The translations under genes were made by a program, and so were the position numbers. DNA of 64,000 bases, taken from Rhypophila decipiens. Taxonomy: Eukaryota > Ascomycota > Sordariomycetes > Sordariales > Naviculisporaceae. The DNA lies in contig MU858119.1 of the NCBI GenBank assembly GCA_033297075.1, forward strand, positions 62,001-126,000. The letters run 5' to 3'. This document shows positions 47,501-60,158 of the stretch, one piece after another. The notes beneath the pieces are model-generated. The model had not been told where the DNA came from, searched no databases, and was given only the letters and a program-made list of their open reading frames with translations. Position 1 is the first letter of the stretch. Every line of letters starts with the position of its first letter.

Positions 47501-48904
47501 TCCCTTCTTATTTATAGAATGGGACTTGGCCACCCTGTCGATTACTTTGAGAAGAGTGGCTTTCTCCTGGTCCCGGCCTATCAACATGGTCGGCAGCATG
47601 AAAAATGACGAGACATCTCTCGAGGCTACTTGGAATTCCTTGAGGCTCGTGGCATCGCCATCACCAAGCAATTTCTGGACCTCGGCCAGATCGTAGCGGA
47701 GGCCGCTTGCTGAGAAATACCTCTCGCCCACATTCTTGGAAGTGCATTTTTGAATGATACGGCCGATGACATCTGGGACATCGATGCGAATGGCCGACAC
47801 GTTGGGTATCCTACGACCTAGAACGCCCTGGACGATATCGAGTGGGGTGTCTCCTTGAAAGACGGTCTGCTGGGTTAATAAGCTCCAGAAGAGGACACCA
47901 AGGGAGTAGATATCGGTACGGCTGTCTGGCTCCACCGGCATCCTTCCTGTTTGCTCTGGGCTGATGTACTGCAGCTTGTTCTTGGCTCCCAATTCCTTCG
48001 ACAAGAAAGACCAGCCGGCGCTCGTTAGTCCATGCTCAAATGACCTGAGCCCTGAGCCAAATGAGACAAGCTTGACCTTGCCTGTATCCAAGCTGTAGTG
48101 AAAAGCATCTCCACGAATCTCGCCGTGAACGATACCTTGGCTGTGATGGATGATCTCAAGACATTGCGTCGCCCCCAGTGCAAAATCAAGGAAGTTTTGG
48201 AGACTTATGGGGGCGTCTAACGAAGGGTTGTCGTTTCGGCGAACTTCTAGCCTGTCGTTGATCTTCTCCGCATAGTAGAAGGCTGGCCCTAGATTTAGCA
48301 CTCTCGGAATATAGTTTTGACCCGGGTGCTGATATATGGCGACAATGATGCTACCCCGGTCGCCCGGCACCGGCGTCAGCCTGACGAGGTCCAGGGGCTT
48401 CGTGATGTGCTCTCCATTTGGATCCGCACCCGAGATCAGGCTCTTGGCAATATGGAATGCCCTTTCCTCACGGAGGACGTGGTAAGATACCCTCGCCACA
48501 ACTTGCTCTTCTACAATGGGAACATCAGGAGCGTTGCTGACACTGGTCGCCGGCAGGGCGGCGGGCGGGGAGATGACGAAACGATCGTTCGGGGAGTCGC
48601 CTTGGGTGGCGATGACGCCGGGGCGGATCGTGACTTGGCTGGAAGATGACGTGACACGCCCGAGTGAGGCTGGATTCGGGACAATGAGGTTTGCCGGCGC
48701 CGGCGAGGCCGGGACTTGGTTTTCTGTGGTGGTGAAGGGTGAGATGAATCTTGTGCCATAAATATGCCAGTTGTCGTAGGTGGAATGGAGGGGCCGGATG
48801 GACTCGTCCCATGTGTACCCGGCAATCTGTCGCAGTCGCTCGAAAATGCGCGCCGGAGGGTCGAGTTGCTGCTGTTCGTCGGGGGGTACCACGGCGGAAT
48901 CCAT
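41573..48904 (-). CDS. Group X-type hybrid histidine kinase with N-terminal kinase-like, AAA and GAF domains
   Basis: One uninterrupted exon, 2443 residues. In order: a Ser/Thr-kinase-like domain (about 190-420, with YISPEQTGRMP); a P-loop ATPase domain (Lys605 in EGAGGLGKS) and a long helical TPR-like region to about 1650; a GAF domain (about 1705-1880); a coiled coil; the histidine kinase with phospho-acceptor His1944 (SHELRTPLN), N box (NLIGNSLKF) and G boxes (DTGIGI, GGSGLGLSI); and a receiver domain with Asp2271 (LMDVQMP) and the conserved Lys near KPVR. This architecture matches S. pombe Mak2/Mak3 and C. albicans Chk1, which feed a His-Asp phosphorelay to stress and morphogenesis pathways. 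The kinase-like domain lacks key residues: HRD is HGE (from His260) and DFG is SFG (Ser281), so it is probably a pseudokinase. There is no membrane segment, so it should be cytosolic. Confidence 0.95.
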   Translation of the reverse strand: MDSAVVPPDEQQQLDPPARIFERLRQIAGYTWDESIRPLHSTYDNWHIYGTRFISPFTTTENQVPASPAPANLIVPNPASLGRVTSSSSQVTIRPGVIATQGDSPNDRFVISPPAALPATSVSNAPDVPIVEEQVVARVSYHVLREERAFHIAKSLISGADPNGEHITKPLDLVRLTPVPGDRGSIIVAIYQHPGQNYIPRVLNLGPAFYYAEKINDRLEVRRNDNPSLDAPISLQNFLDFALGATQCLEIIHHSQGIVHGEIRGDAFHYSLDTGKVKLVSFGSGLRSFEHGLTSAGWSFLSKELGAKNKLQYISPEQTGRMPVEPDSRTDIYSLGVLFWSLLTQQTVFQGDTPLDIVQGVLGRRIPNVSAIRIDVPDVIGRIIQKCTSKNVGERYFSASGLRYDLAEVQKLLGDGDATSLKEFQVASRDVSSFFMLPTMLIGRDQEKATLLKVIDRVAKSHSINKKGGGNWTEAVAGANDHLDGTEASSEGASSGEGANRQGGSFAPPSSIDPRTRNSLQPSALAIDGDTTGSSGNSTLSVGLRGSRPWERQHTVSFETSSLLDNSGQTVEASSSLSRQLGTAKFRRQGHCEIVLIEGAGGLGKSYLVQSILGDARKRGYCATAKFETARRTAFGPLLKLLSSLFRQVWGERNTETPFHQALKHHVRPVWPMLHKVLGLPEFLLGNVEGMAVVRSSASSGQSGLKRRGSSPDIPASSSPLQNSGKSTAQSSQDLLRSGVSMKTMRLMNTFLDVLRMFTHYKFICFCLDDLHFADTESLELITQIIAAKLKIVIIVTYRPEELAPERVQAILNPVKSDDYGRRGSPTITKIVLTPLGEEDIVHYVSATLSLPKEDVLPLALVIQSKTAGNPFYMREMLNAGHRKKCIWHDYHAGHWKYDLDRLFDQFQGEQDYDVLDTAFITRRLGELPPASRSILAWAALLGQTFSFDLICKLMGGEFHYYEDETDAHNGCCRSNFPSEDVVAGLQAAIQACIIVPGDRDDRFRFAHDRYIQAASALKECNARKMHFVIAQTLLKHYASDPSSIDNTASHVCESVDIIRKRVSHRRPYRKLLSDCAKAASARGARPTAAKYYSNAVALLQTDPWVDGADDVSYEETIQLYLQAAECHLYMGHHSAASELLQTIFDRARTPLDKAPAWILQSRIFAQSGDSRRALQSLSECLQALDVDFDEDPTYEKCDAIFETLSVKIQAMSRDELLNRQIDNDPRLATLAAVLAEAASAGWWTNCLSFYHVALLMVDLYLRRGPYPQSGLAFLYLSIISLSRFNMVQFAVDLGGVCLELIDKHRDPFILARGYMIYGNFIGHVQFPLAETVNQLQESADYAAAAGDRISTILSFGLCAQMRLFAGENCSDLEAYCQYSCEEIPSWHLDTRGGTHLIAVRQVCRALQGKTRVNEAQEVLSDEQHNATTYKAWLTANTNNGGRSRVFYETLEMIPLFLYGHYERALEIGKNCYEHLDLLWSSRNSRLAVLFYGLSLAGAVLRQQQDPRRPPGDKGEVQIEETVQQIEELNKKIKDWQVYNSVNYLSWSKLLDAQVSEMRGYHGLAIQQYEQALDHASEHSFVFEEALGNYLMANIFIRTAGRRSARSALRDAVGLYRQFGATGIADRIETEHSILLHGPLRNPRTSEAGVQTDFAGDAASVQYRAVDGDGVEEAQENMQAAVAALKGERMSAWRGSMQPEAGAGLPALDMIDLHAILVSSQVISSVLRVDQLLKTMCDVILQTCSGSATLGAIVVQDEEGGDWCVAASGDPEKGAVAHIPGMPLSGTNLVAENVILYCTRFREVVFLRDLVCDERFGNVSEGWLRKNPSSKAVIAIPICHGTKPLLGVLYLEGVPGSFTDRNVTVLQLLVNQIGISYSNALSMKAVEKVSAENVSMVSLQKRALAKAIEAETKAKDAEAEAIRNVKLAEEAAKAKGIFLANVSHELRTPLNGVIGNSELLRDSGLNKDQLEMADSIRVSADLLLTVINDILDFSRMEADKMKLYIIAFNPEEMVREVVRAASYRNREKTAKNNVRIIQDIKLPPILIYGDPIRLHQVLGNLIGNSLKFTEDGSITIGARVDSETEEKATLTFWVKDTGIGISPQQLDKLFQPFSQADASTARKYGGSGLGLSICKSLIETTMKGKIQLDSQENVGTTAWFTVTFDKAKPEVVKGDAQNSPTAALAEPPQRSLTAIEKEVAPKPYFDISQIPKDQLRVCIAEDNAINAKIAMQYMQRLGYPNVDTYDNGLKAVEGLREKARQGIPYHIILMDVQMPVLDGYEATKLLRNDPIEAVRKVLVIAMTASAIQGDREKCLAAGMNDYLAKPVRSELLKKKLDTYLVGHPHSQPPDVPPPGFGPRPVTPKSPGPSHQEGAPSGTALHESNGTAKARNNSDAVDGDKTGPQKKNQSSSSSTQQKEGAHVEVLGLEDGNNGVHDGENGVKG

Positions 48905-51737
48905 GGTCCGCCTCGGCTATGAAAAACCGGCAAGCTCAAGGATCACGGATTGGTCGGAAGGGTTTTGCGGCGAAAGTCATGTTTCGGTCATTCCCATCCA
49001 AGCACGCACCGGTTAATGCTACTACGGTCAGAGTAGTGATGTGATCGGAGAAGTGGTCTGCTGGTTTTGACGCGTAGTATACAAGACGGCGTTCGGTTCA
49101 GTGGCGGGGGGCGTCTCGAGAGGACGACAAAGGCCCCGGTCGAACACAAGACGGGAGCGTGGAATGATCGACTGTGGCCGTGGCTGTGGTGGCTTGCCGC
49201 GAATCGTGATGCGGGCTTGACTTTCTTTTGGGGTATCGAGATGTGAAATCGGTGTCGAGCTGGCGAGATACTCGGGAAATTGGTGGTAAAACCTCGCAGT
49301 GGTTGACGAGAGTTGTATGGTGGTTGATGGTGGAGGGAATGACCGCAAAGGAATGGCCAAAATCGGTAGTCGACAAGCCCCAGGCCGAACTGGGGTTAGC
49401 TGTCAGTTGACTGGCCCGAGACGGCGGGTTCTGCAACAGGCGGCAAACTCACCTGAATGCTCGCTGCCCCGCGAAAGACGAAACCAAAACAGGAGACGAC
49501 CGTCCTTGTTAGCGATACCACTGGAAATATTGCTGCAAGCTAAGACGAAAATAACTCGAATATCGGGAACCCCTTTCCAGCTTGGGGTTCAAGCTGTGCA
49601 TGCGAATTTGTCCGTTCCTGTGGCTCGACAACGAAATGGGTCTGTCTATCTGTCTGTGTGCGCGCACCTCAGGCTCTTGCCCAGTCTTTCAGTGTTCATG
49701 TGCCAGGGTGCGGGGCTTCAAAATGGGACAAGCATGGAAAGCAGAGGGCAGGTGTGCCGGAAAACCGATGAGGAGAATGGAAGATTTCACTTTCGCACCC
49801 ACCCGGGCTGGAAGGTAGGAAACTGAAGGTTTGGGGCCCGGGGGCCTTTGGGAGCAAAAATCGAGGTACGTACTCTATCCCGACCTGCCGAACCCAGGTT
49901 CAGGCCTTCTCTACGACCCACGGCCCAGGGACATAAACTTGCTTTTTGCACCACAATTCTCCAACAAGCAGGGTCTTTGCCTCCACTCACATTGGAATAG
50001 CATGGAGGGGAGAGGAAAGTACACACACGAACCATGTTGCTCCTACCTTTGGATGGATCGAGTCGCTTTGCCTACAAATTATGGACTCAAAATAACGCCC
50101 TCCGAAAGAATGGGAAATAAAAAAGGAGCCTGAAATGGGTGACTATGCTAAAATGTACAACTACCATGGAAGAATCAGGAAATCCCATGTTTTCTTGTTT
50201 TGGGTTCTTAAGATTTGAAGGAAGGCGAGAAATTTGCTGGATATGGAGTACCTTACCCCTTATACCAGAAACCCAACCAACAGGCATCGTCTGATGGGAA
50301 ACGATGGGTGGATCTTGGGGCTTGTCCTCACGATCGAATGCCGCCAAGGAATTGGGCGAATGAAAACGCCATCGTCCGGGGGTTGAGAAACAAAACCGAT
50401 TTCCCTGAACTTGCGGTCTGAGGGGAAAAGAAGTGCTTCATATTGAGAGAGTCTCATCTCGTATTTTGACCTTGAAATCCCCACGTTCCAGGAACATGGA
50501 TCTTCTCGGAGTTTTATCAATAAAGAGGGCATCATGTGCAAAACTGCCCGATGAGGCTTCCTCCCAAACCTGCTTCTACAGCACTCCACGGTAAATAGTC
50601 AAATTGGTATGCCTGGTTGACAAGGTTGCTAGGCCTGCCAGTGACTTTGATAATGCGTTTTTGTTGTAGAAATAATGCATTTTCTCAGCTTGTAAAAGGC
50701 CTATTTGACAATATAATAAGGCGTTTCAAGTCACGAGCAAGGCCCTGGTCAGGTAGTGCAGGTTGACTATTTACCGTGGAATACTGTACACCTACCCTCA
50801 CAGGCTCACAGCTGCCGAGAACCACGGACCCACCGTTAACCTGCTACATTTTAACAAGCTGAAGGCCTCTTGTAGGCGAACTATGGATAAAATAATCAAA
50901 GCTGTGCATACTGAGTTCTCAACGCCAAAGAGGCTTCTGAACTTCCGTCCCGTCCTGAACCCCTCGACGTCGATGTCGAAAAGGAGTGGCTTTTCTCGCC
51001 AAGTCATGGTGTGAGGTTTGAGGAGGAAATTGCTGGGCGCCATTGACGTCACACCCAAAAGACAAACATAAAAAAACCTAGTGTAAATGCAGGCGGCGTG
51101 CCACCAGACGTGTACGCACGTAATTCCCGTCAGCGAATCATAGACGACGGATGCTCGCGCCTCCTTTCCCACCAAAAATTCTGTGAGTCGCCGGATTGGG
51201 AAACATAGGCGACGGGCATTGCGTGCCCTGGTTCTCTTCAGGGGTTCCCGAGGATCTGGAATTATAACGATGGTATCTTATCACTAAGTCCACTCTCCCC
51301 GAGTTCTGCTCGTCACAGGGAGTCGCTTCTTATCGAGTATGCTGTTGGGGGTAAAGCGTCTGGAAATTCTGGGCTTCCAGTCGTCTTGTTCAGTGTTTTC
51401 TATTATCCACAAGATAAATCCATGACCGGCCGAAGTATCCCAACATGTCTCTCCCTGATCTCTATTTTGAATGGATCATCTAGCAGCAAGAACAATAAGC
51501 AATTAAAGCCTCCTTTCAAGAAGAAACAAATCAAGCAAGATAGGAGGACAAGGTATCCCGCTCTACTCTCTTGAAATTAATAAATTCAAATCCCCGCAAT
51601 CCCCGCGAGCACTCTGTATGTTGCGCATGCTTGCTATTTGCAATGAACTCCCGCTCGAAATATCTTGTTTGTACATCTTTGCAACAAGAATATTCCCGTC
51701 TAGTTTTTTAATCCTGCAGTCCCCGTGTTAGTATTAC
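48905..51737. other. 2.8 kb upstream of the histidine kinase and downstream of UDP-galactopyranose mutase
   Basis: The first 550 nt on the minus strand is probably the histidine kinase leader and contains open frames that could act as uORFs (for example 49436-49098). Further right I see no gene. A 125-codon minus-strand frame (51175-50798) has no recognisable features. Confidence 0.5.
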
Positions 51738-53668
<1,931 letters not shown>

Positions 53669-56600
53669 TGTGGAGAAAGACGGTCGGTTGGGTTTCGGCG
53701 GTGAATCTGGCAAGGTACCTTGAAAGCGAAACGTGAAAGAGTGGTTGTATGCTGTCGCGATATTCGGCGGCCGAACAAGTTGGGAATTGTGCGGAGTATA
53801 TACCACTGACAAAAGAGATATAATGGAGAAAAGAAATCAGTTTCGCCGTTTTGACCGTGTCAAGCTTACGACAGTGCCTGATGTGGTTGCCAGGTGCCCA
53901 TCTGATGTCCGGTTGGGAAAAGGAGCAATTTCCATACAGCAGGGGTTGTGGCTCCTTGGTGGGTTGGTGGGGCAGACAGGCAAATCAGTCCAAAAAGGGG
54001 TCCCTGGCAACGGGTCGTTGACGGGCAGGAACAGCCTATCGGCCACAAGGGGGATCTTGCATGCGGCAGCAGGGGCATGGCACGCTAGCGCGGCATCAAC
54101 CTTGGTGAAGAAAAAAGCTTGAAGGCGCGGGAACGGCCAAAGGCCCAAAGACCTTCATTTCACGACATGGCCGTGCCTACCAAATGTTCCCAAAAATGAT
54201 TGGGAGGTTGCACTCAAATCTCTTTCCTTGTAACCGTCGCCCTGAGTCCTTCCAATCACCTTCTTGCAGGCAATTGACGAGTCCTAATCTCGCCAAAGAA
54301 TCAAGCTTTATCCGTCAGCTCCAGTAGGCAACACACGGGGCTCGAGAAATGTTTCTGGTTGGACAACATGTGGAATCAGGTTCCAACCATTTGAAAAAGG
54401 ATGTCTCGATTTTCTGTGGCTTGTCGGTATGGCGTGGCTTTGCTTTGCTCCCCTTTCCCGTTCCTAGTTGTTACCTGATTGGTTGTGTATAATATGTATT
54501 ATGATGATACGGTACGAAGGCAGAAGGACAGAATGGTGGACTCCGTACCCCTCGGGAATACAAGCAATCGCTCCTTCTTTGAAGTTCTTGCCCTCATGCC
54601 TGGTCACATAAGAAGGCGCAGCTTTCCCCCGTACTCTGGATCTGCTGCAAACCCATGGCGAGATGCTTCTGCGATCTGACCATGCTGCTACAGTGTGCCC
54701 GTAGCCCCCAAATACAAAAAATGACAATATCTGAATGTCCACCAACCTCGAGGCAAACGGCCCAACTGTACGCCCCGTAACGTGGCGAAATAAAACAAAT
54801 AAGGAGAACAGTCTTACTCCTATGATATAAGTGTTTCAAGCACAGCATGGGTTCCACACCTTGCGTTGGACATCAGCTCCTAGCTTCCTTGGGCTGGTGG
54901 CAGAACGACTCAAATATACATATCTCCCGATATTAACATCTCACCGAAGGCGAGCTGCTACCAGGCTTACTCCTAGCATAATCAGACCCGTGCTCTATGT
55001 TTCCCCAACCGAAACAGACTACCAGTGACCCGTGAGGCGGCAAGGCACGGCGTTTGTTGCAGTGCAAACGAGGCCATGCCGAGTCCAGCTGCATTTTGCA
55101 AATTGGGTTGGTGGAACGACAAAGGTGGTGCAAGGCCTGATTTCTGAGCGTAGCGCCGTCTTGTCCTTGGTCTTGTCAAACGTGGGAATACTAGAATCGT
55201 CGTGCTATCTTCAAAGCTTGAGCTCGGGCTTCCTTCTATGCACAAGCTATGCTTTTTGTCAAACGGCCAAAGAGAGCGGATGGCCACGCATAAGCAGTTG
55301 CTCGCGGATAGCCGCTTCATCTTGCCTGCGTGCATCGAGGGAGGCGAATTGCAGATATAACTATTACGATATCTGCTTCAACCTTGAGTCTAGCCTTGTA
55401 TCCAAGCTCCTGCCTTCATTATCGTCATTGGCAGCGGTTCACCTGGCGATAATGGGGTTTAGTGTTCACCATGTGGCAATAGACGGAGGTATCCGGCCCC
55501 GATCGATGCTGTGTCCCTACAAAGTGCACTTGACTGTTTACTCACACGTGTAAGTCACTGTAGCCGGTGATCAAGCTATCCAGAGATACAGTCATACGCA
55601 TAGACGATCGAACTGCTGGATGACCGTTCCGCTAGCACTTCTGCATCCAACTGACGATCCAGGCAGAGTGGGATCATACTCTCACGTCGTCAGCGCCCTC
55701 TCATGAACCAGGGAACACTCGATGTAAGCACGCTGGTATGGTTGTGTCAGTGTGAAATACATGGAATAATAACAACAGCTCGGATTCGAAGTTTGGCATA
55801 TCAGTAACTTAATTAACCACTATCTTCTTTCGGGATATATGCATGTACTCAAAAAGGAGCCGTTGTGGCGGTGCCACTCCTTAAAGTGCCGTCGCCATGT
55901 CTTGGCGGCCAAATGTCCTTCTGATTCGGTACTAGCTCTTCTAGGTGTGCAGAAGGAGCGACTTCCATGAGAAGGCAGCGCAACTGGTAGTATGCGTCCA
56001 TGATCCTTCCCATTGGAATACGAAGATAGAGCCGATGGAGGTGAGAGACTCTGACAATTTTGTACACTATACGGGGTATCAACCATTGATAAGAATATGA
56101 AGGCACCAGATTATGTAGTTTGTTGACGTATAATATTGTAATGTACCCAGCAGCTCCTGGCCTGGTACCTGTTACTGGTAATGCGAATGGTCAAAATAAA
56201 ACGATGCTCGACATGAAACTACCTAGCTCCCGTCCCGGCCTCGGCACAACCTAATAAGACTATGAATTGTAATTTCGTTATAATTCAGAGAAAATGTGAT
56301 CAAAGTAAGGATACCACTGGATCACCAATTCTGTATATTCCTTCTTCTTTTATCTGATAATAGTTGATTTTAATTTCCCAGGGTGGGAGCTTCCAGTTCC
56401 CGTGCTATCAGAGACTCAGCCTATGTTCTGTCAGCGCGCTAAACCATGGAGGGAGCATACCATTCGGCAACATGTAACTATAAGCCTGTTGGCTGCGAAA
56501 AGTGGTAAAATGGCTGAAAAAGATTGTTTTCAATCTGTTAAGGCACTAACTTCTGTTGCATGGTGGAGACTATGACATGGCTAAAAAAGCATATTGTAGC

Positions 56601-57407
56601 TAGAAGAGCATGTTTTGGCTTTAACACCATATTGAATTGCAAGGCTTATAGCCACATGCCCATTTTTTGGCCGGAAAATGGGGGTTGCGCTGTAAGGCTT
56701 GCCATGCAACATGCTGTTAAAGCCAAAACAGCATGTCACAAAGCAACAGAGTGACCAGCTCTACCGCCAATGTAATACTTATAAAAAAGTACCTCTGTTG
56801 CAAGCGTAACATGCTTATGGTAGACCTTACAGCAACATGTTGCCGCACCCCCCAACCCAGCATGGAAGCGAACCAACCTCAAATGGGCAGTAATTACAGT
56901 TGACCGCTTGCAACCCCCCGGCCCAGCACACGCGTTCTAGACCCCACCCACAGTCTCCTATCAATGCGCGGGTGTTTGAACAATTGATCTCACACTGCAC
57001 CTTTAGGCGGTTCCTTTTTTTCAGCACCCTCCTTTCCTTGCATCCCCTTCCCCTTATCGCCTCAAGAATTCCCAGCGACGAACCGGCGAACCAATATACG
57101 ACGATTTGGCACAGCGCCCTTTTTTCTTGTCGCAAAGGGGCCACCCGGATTGACTTCCTTCTCTATTCCATAACTCAGATTCTCTTCTGCTATTTTCTTC
57201 ACTCGTTCGGCCCTTGGGCGATTCTCCCACAAAATTTCTACGATTTCTTACAACGGCGTCTCGGGCGTCCGCCATCCACTCGTTTCTCCCCCCATCGAGA
57301 TCACCGAGATCCTCGACTTCGTTTCGACTGCGCACGCTCTCGACGACTTGTGAACAGACCTCAGATTTTTGATCTTACTAAATTAATACTTCACAATCTC
57401 AGTCAAA
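53669..57407. other. 3.7 kb AT-rich spacer between ugmA and the transporter gene
   Basis: No gene is supported. A minus-strand frame open from about 56185 to 55849 (112 codons without an ATG near its start) has helical-looking composition and could be a gene relic. The stretch 56450-56850 holds inverted repeats, listed separately. The last 500 nt is CT-rich and ends in a plausible leader for the gene at 57408. Confidence 0.5.
56608..56735. repeat. Degenerate foldback (inverted) repeat
   Basis: Two arms of about 60 nt meet at a GGCCGG centre near 56670. The arms share a perfect 15-bp inverted match: GTTTTGGCTTTAACA at 56612-56626 against its complement at 56715-56729. By hand, about three quarters of the next 44 positions also pair, and most of the differences from perfect pairing are single substitutions. 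Related words (GCAACATG, CCTTACAG) recur at 56790-56843, including the 12-nt palindrome GCAACATGTTGC at 56832. It resembles an old MITE or foldback element, or a RIP-eroded palindrome. Confidence 0.6.
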
Positions 57408-58850
57408 ATGGGCGCCGAAGACAAAGAGAGAACCTCGGGCGATTCGCCCAGGGACCAGAACGGACCGGTCCTTCCCACGGTTAATCCGGAAGTCGAGAAG
57501 CCTCAGTCTCCCCAATCGTCCATTCACCCGGCTCTCTACGTAGCGTGAGTTGTTGGAAACTGGGGTCGCTATGCCTTGCAACTCGAAACCTTGCTGACAT
57601 ACTATGCTCGCAGTCTGTGGATTTCATTGAGTTCCTCCGTCATTCTGTTCAACAAATGGATTCTGTCCACGCTAGAATTCGGTAAGAAATCCCAGTATAC
57701 CCAACGGAGAGAGAATTAGAGCGCTAATAGGCAGAACAGAGTATCCCGTCATTCTCACCACCTACCACTTGACCTTCGCTACGATCATGACGCAGTTTCT
57801 TGCCCGGTATACGACGCTTCTCGATGGCCGAAAGACTGTGAAGATGACGGGCCGCGTATATCTGCGAGCCATTGTTCCGATAGGCTTCTTCTTCAGCTTG
57901 AGTTTGATTTGCGGAAATCTTACTTACCTCTACCTCAGCGTTGCTTTCATCCAGATGCTTAAGGTGAGACTTCTTGTTCCGCCATGTGAAACCTCGCGGT
58001 TCGTTGGCTAACAGTATGGACTAGGCCACAATGCCGGTCGCAGTCCTCCTTGCCAGCTGGACTCTCGGAGTTTCGACCCCCAACCTGAAGGTGTTCCTTA
58101 ATGTTTCGATCATCGTCGTTGGTGTTATCATTGCTTCACTTGGCGAGATCAAATTTGTCTGGATTGGTGTGATCTACCAAATCTGTGGAGTTGTCTTTGA
58201 GGCCCTCCGCCTGACGATGGTCCAACGCCTCCTGAGCTCGGCCGAGTACAAGATGGATCCGCTTGTATCCTTGTACTACTTCGCTCCAGTCTGCGCCGCA
58301 ATGAACTTCGTTGTTGCGCTTTTCTGGGAGGTGCCAAAGGTGACTTTGGATGAAGTCTACCACGTTGGCCTGTTCACGCTGTTCCTGAACGGCCTTTGCG
58401 CATTCTTGCTCAACGTCTCAGTCGTGCTTCTGGTACGTTTTCGCATTCTTGTTGACACCGGACGTTCTTCTAACATATTTTCCCTAGATCGGCAAAACAT
58501 CTTCGCTCGTCCTGACCCTCTGCGGCGTTCTCAAGGATGTCATGCTTGTCGCAGCTTCGATGATGATTTGGGGCACTCAGGTCACTGGTCTCCAGTTCTT
58601 TGGCTACAGCATTGCCCTCGGCGGCATGGTGTACTACAAGCTCGGGTACGAAGCACTCAGGGGCTACGCTGGCGAAGCTGGCCGCCAATGGGCTGACTTC
58701 GGAAACCGGAAGCCTATTCTTCGCCGCCTCTCGGTTATCACTTTCGTCTTGTTCGCCCTCTTCTTTGTTCTGAACGGTTTAGCGCCGGCTGGAATTGATC
58801 CTACGGACTATATCAACGAGGCCAAGACCAAGATTGGCATGCGTCTATAA
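57408..58850 (+). CDS. TPT/DUF250-family sugar-phosphate or nucleotide-sugar transporter
   Basis: Five exons: 57408-57544, 57614-57681, 57740-57963, 58025-58432 and 58488-58850, giving 399 residues. All four introns are 55-69 nt with good splice sites. A 40-residue polar N-terminus precedes about ten hydrophobic segments (LWISLSSSVILFNKWIL, TTYHLTFATIMTQFLA, GNLTYLYLSVAFIQMLKATMPV, SLGEIKFVWIGVIYQICGVVFEALRL, NVSVVLLIGKTSSLVLTLCGVLKD). The YLSVxFIQMLKA and GKTSSLVLTLCGVLKD patterns are typical of fungal DUF250/TPT proteins of the drug/metabolite transporter superfamily. These sit in Golgi or ER membranes and exchange nucleotide sugars or sugar phosphates. The substrate cannot be told from sequence. 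The nearness of ugmA makes UDP-sugar transport tempting, but that is only inference. Confidence 0.92.
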
Positions 58851-60158
58851 ACGCTACCCCAGTGACCTTCGTCTTTGAGATGGGGGGCATGCATACAAAA
58901 GCTCGACGGTTTACAGCCTCCTGCCTTTCTTTTCCTTTCTCCATCATGATTACAGGACTTTTAATTACTAGGGCCGTGGACAAGAAGCGCCACATTTATT
59001 ATTTTTAGTTAGACCTTTCCTGAGGCATGCTGTCGAGCTACTGGGTGCTGTCCGAGGAACAGGGGTCGTTTTGCCGGATCTAACATCATCTTTCGGTTGG
59101 ATCAATGGAGCCAAGTGTCTCCACGGGAAGAGTTCTTTACACTGTCATGTTCTTCGGTGGCTTTCTTGGGTGAATGAGTGGGGGTGAGTATGCCTTTCAA
59201 GACTCAGGTTGGAGATGGAATTGACGAAAAGTAACCATGTACGTATGTATCTGTATGTTGATGTTGCTGCAACACGAAGGGGGAAAGAGACACAATGATA
59301 TTTGGAGAAGATGGAACAAGAAGCAGCATGGTACTGGAAGCAGGAGGTGGCCCTGCTTGTATTTTCCATGTATTTTTTTGTTTCTTTTTCATATTAGAAT
59401 CGTCATTACGGGGATTTCCTCATCGATCTCCTCGAGCGGGTATTCAGGAGAGAAAATAGAGCTAACCCAATTTCCCGATGTGCAAGAATATTGTGCTAGA
59501 AGCGTTCGTGATGGAACGTAAAGCAACTTGGATGGAACTGTTCTCAGTCTTGAGGAGTCGACAAGATTATCTCCATGTTGGGACGTGATGGATGGAAGGA
59601 GATAGACGAGGGGAGACAGCAGTCTAGGTCCCCCATTGATACATCGGGGTGGTGACTCTTTTCTACCAGCTAAGTCTCTTAAGGCCTCGGATCAATACGA
59701 GCAAAACCATCGTGACACCCAGTGCACGCTCCGGCCTACGCGGCGTACGACTGCGTATCGACTTCAGCATACAAAGTAATACTACTCAAGCCGGAAAATT
59801 GGGGCGAAGTGGTTTCGATTCGACTGTCTTGCTGTGGAATCGCATTTGAGTTCCAGGGCAGCGGGGCCGGTCTCCCGTTTTCAACAATGTATGCACCATA
59901 TGGAGAATCCTGTTCCTCGTCGAATGCACACGGTCGGGGCTCATGGATTGTTCAACGGCGCCAAAGGCCAAATAACTTCTGGGGGTATGATTCCTCGTCG
60001 TTGGTCGTTCAACGCCTGCCATGATATTTCAGCTACACGTGAAGCTCTCTTCTCCAGTCAATTTTATTTCCCAGAAGGGCTTGTGTAAGCGCCCGAAGCA
60101 AAAACAGAACCAATTCGCCCCGCCCCGACCAGCCAAGTGTAAAGGGAAAGAAGACAAT
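58851..60158. other. 1.3 kb convergent spacer between the transporter and eL27
   Basis: Both neighbours end here. I see no gene; the short frames near 59240-59520 and 59720-60090 lack features. Confidence 0.6.

Noticed and set aside
48511..48939. 142-codon minus-strand frame over the start of the histidine kinase gene
   Set aside because: It is a shadow of the real kinase frame, which carries the conserved domains.
55849..56185. 112-codon open stretch on the minus strand (YQWLIPRIVYKIVRVSHLHRLYL region)
   Set aside because: Protein-like in places, but no start codon near the open end, no recognised family, and AT-rich DNA where open frames arise easily. It could be a relic; not strong enough to annotate.
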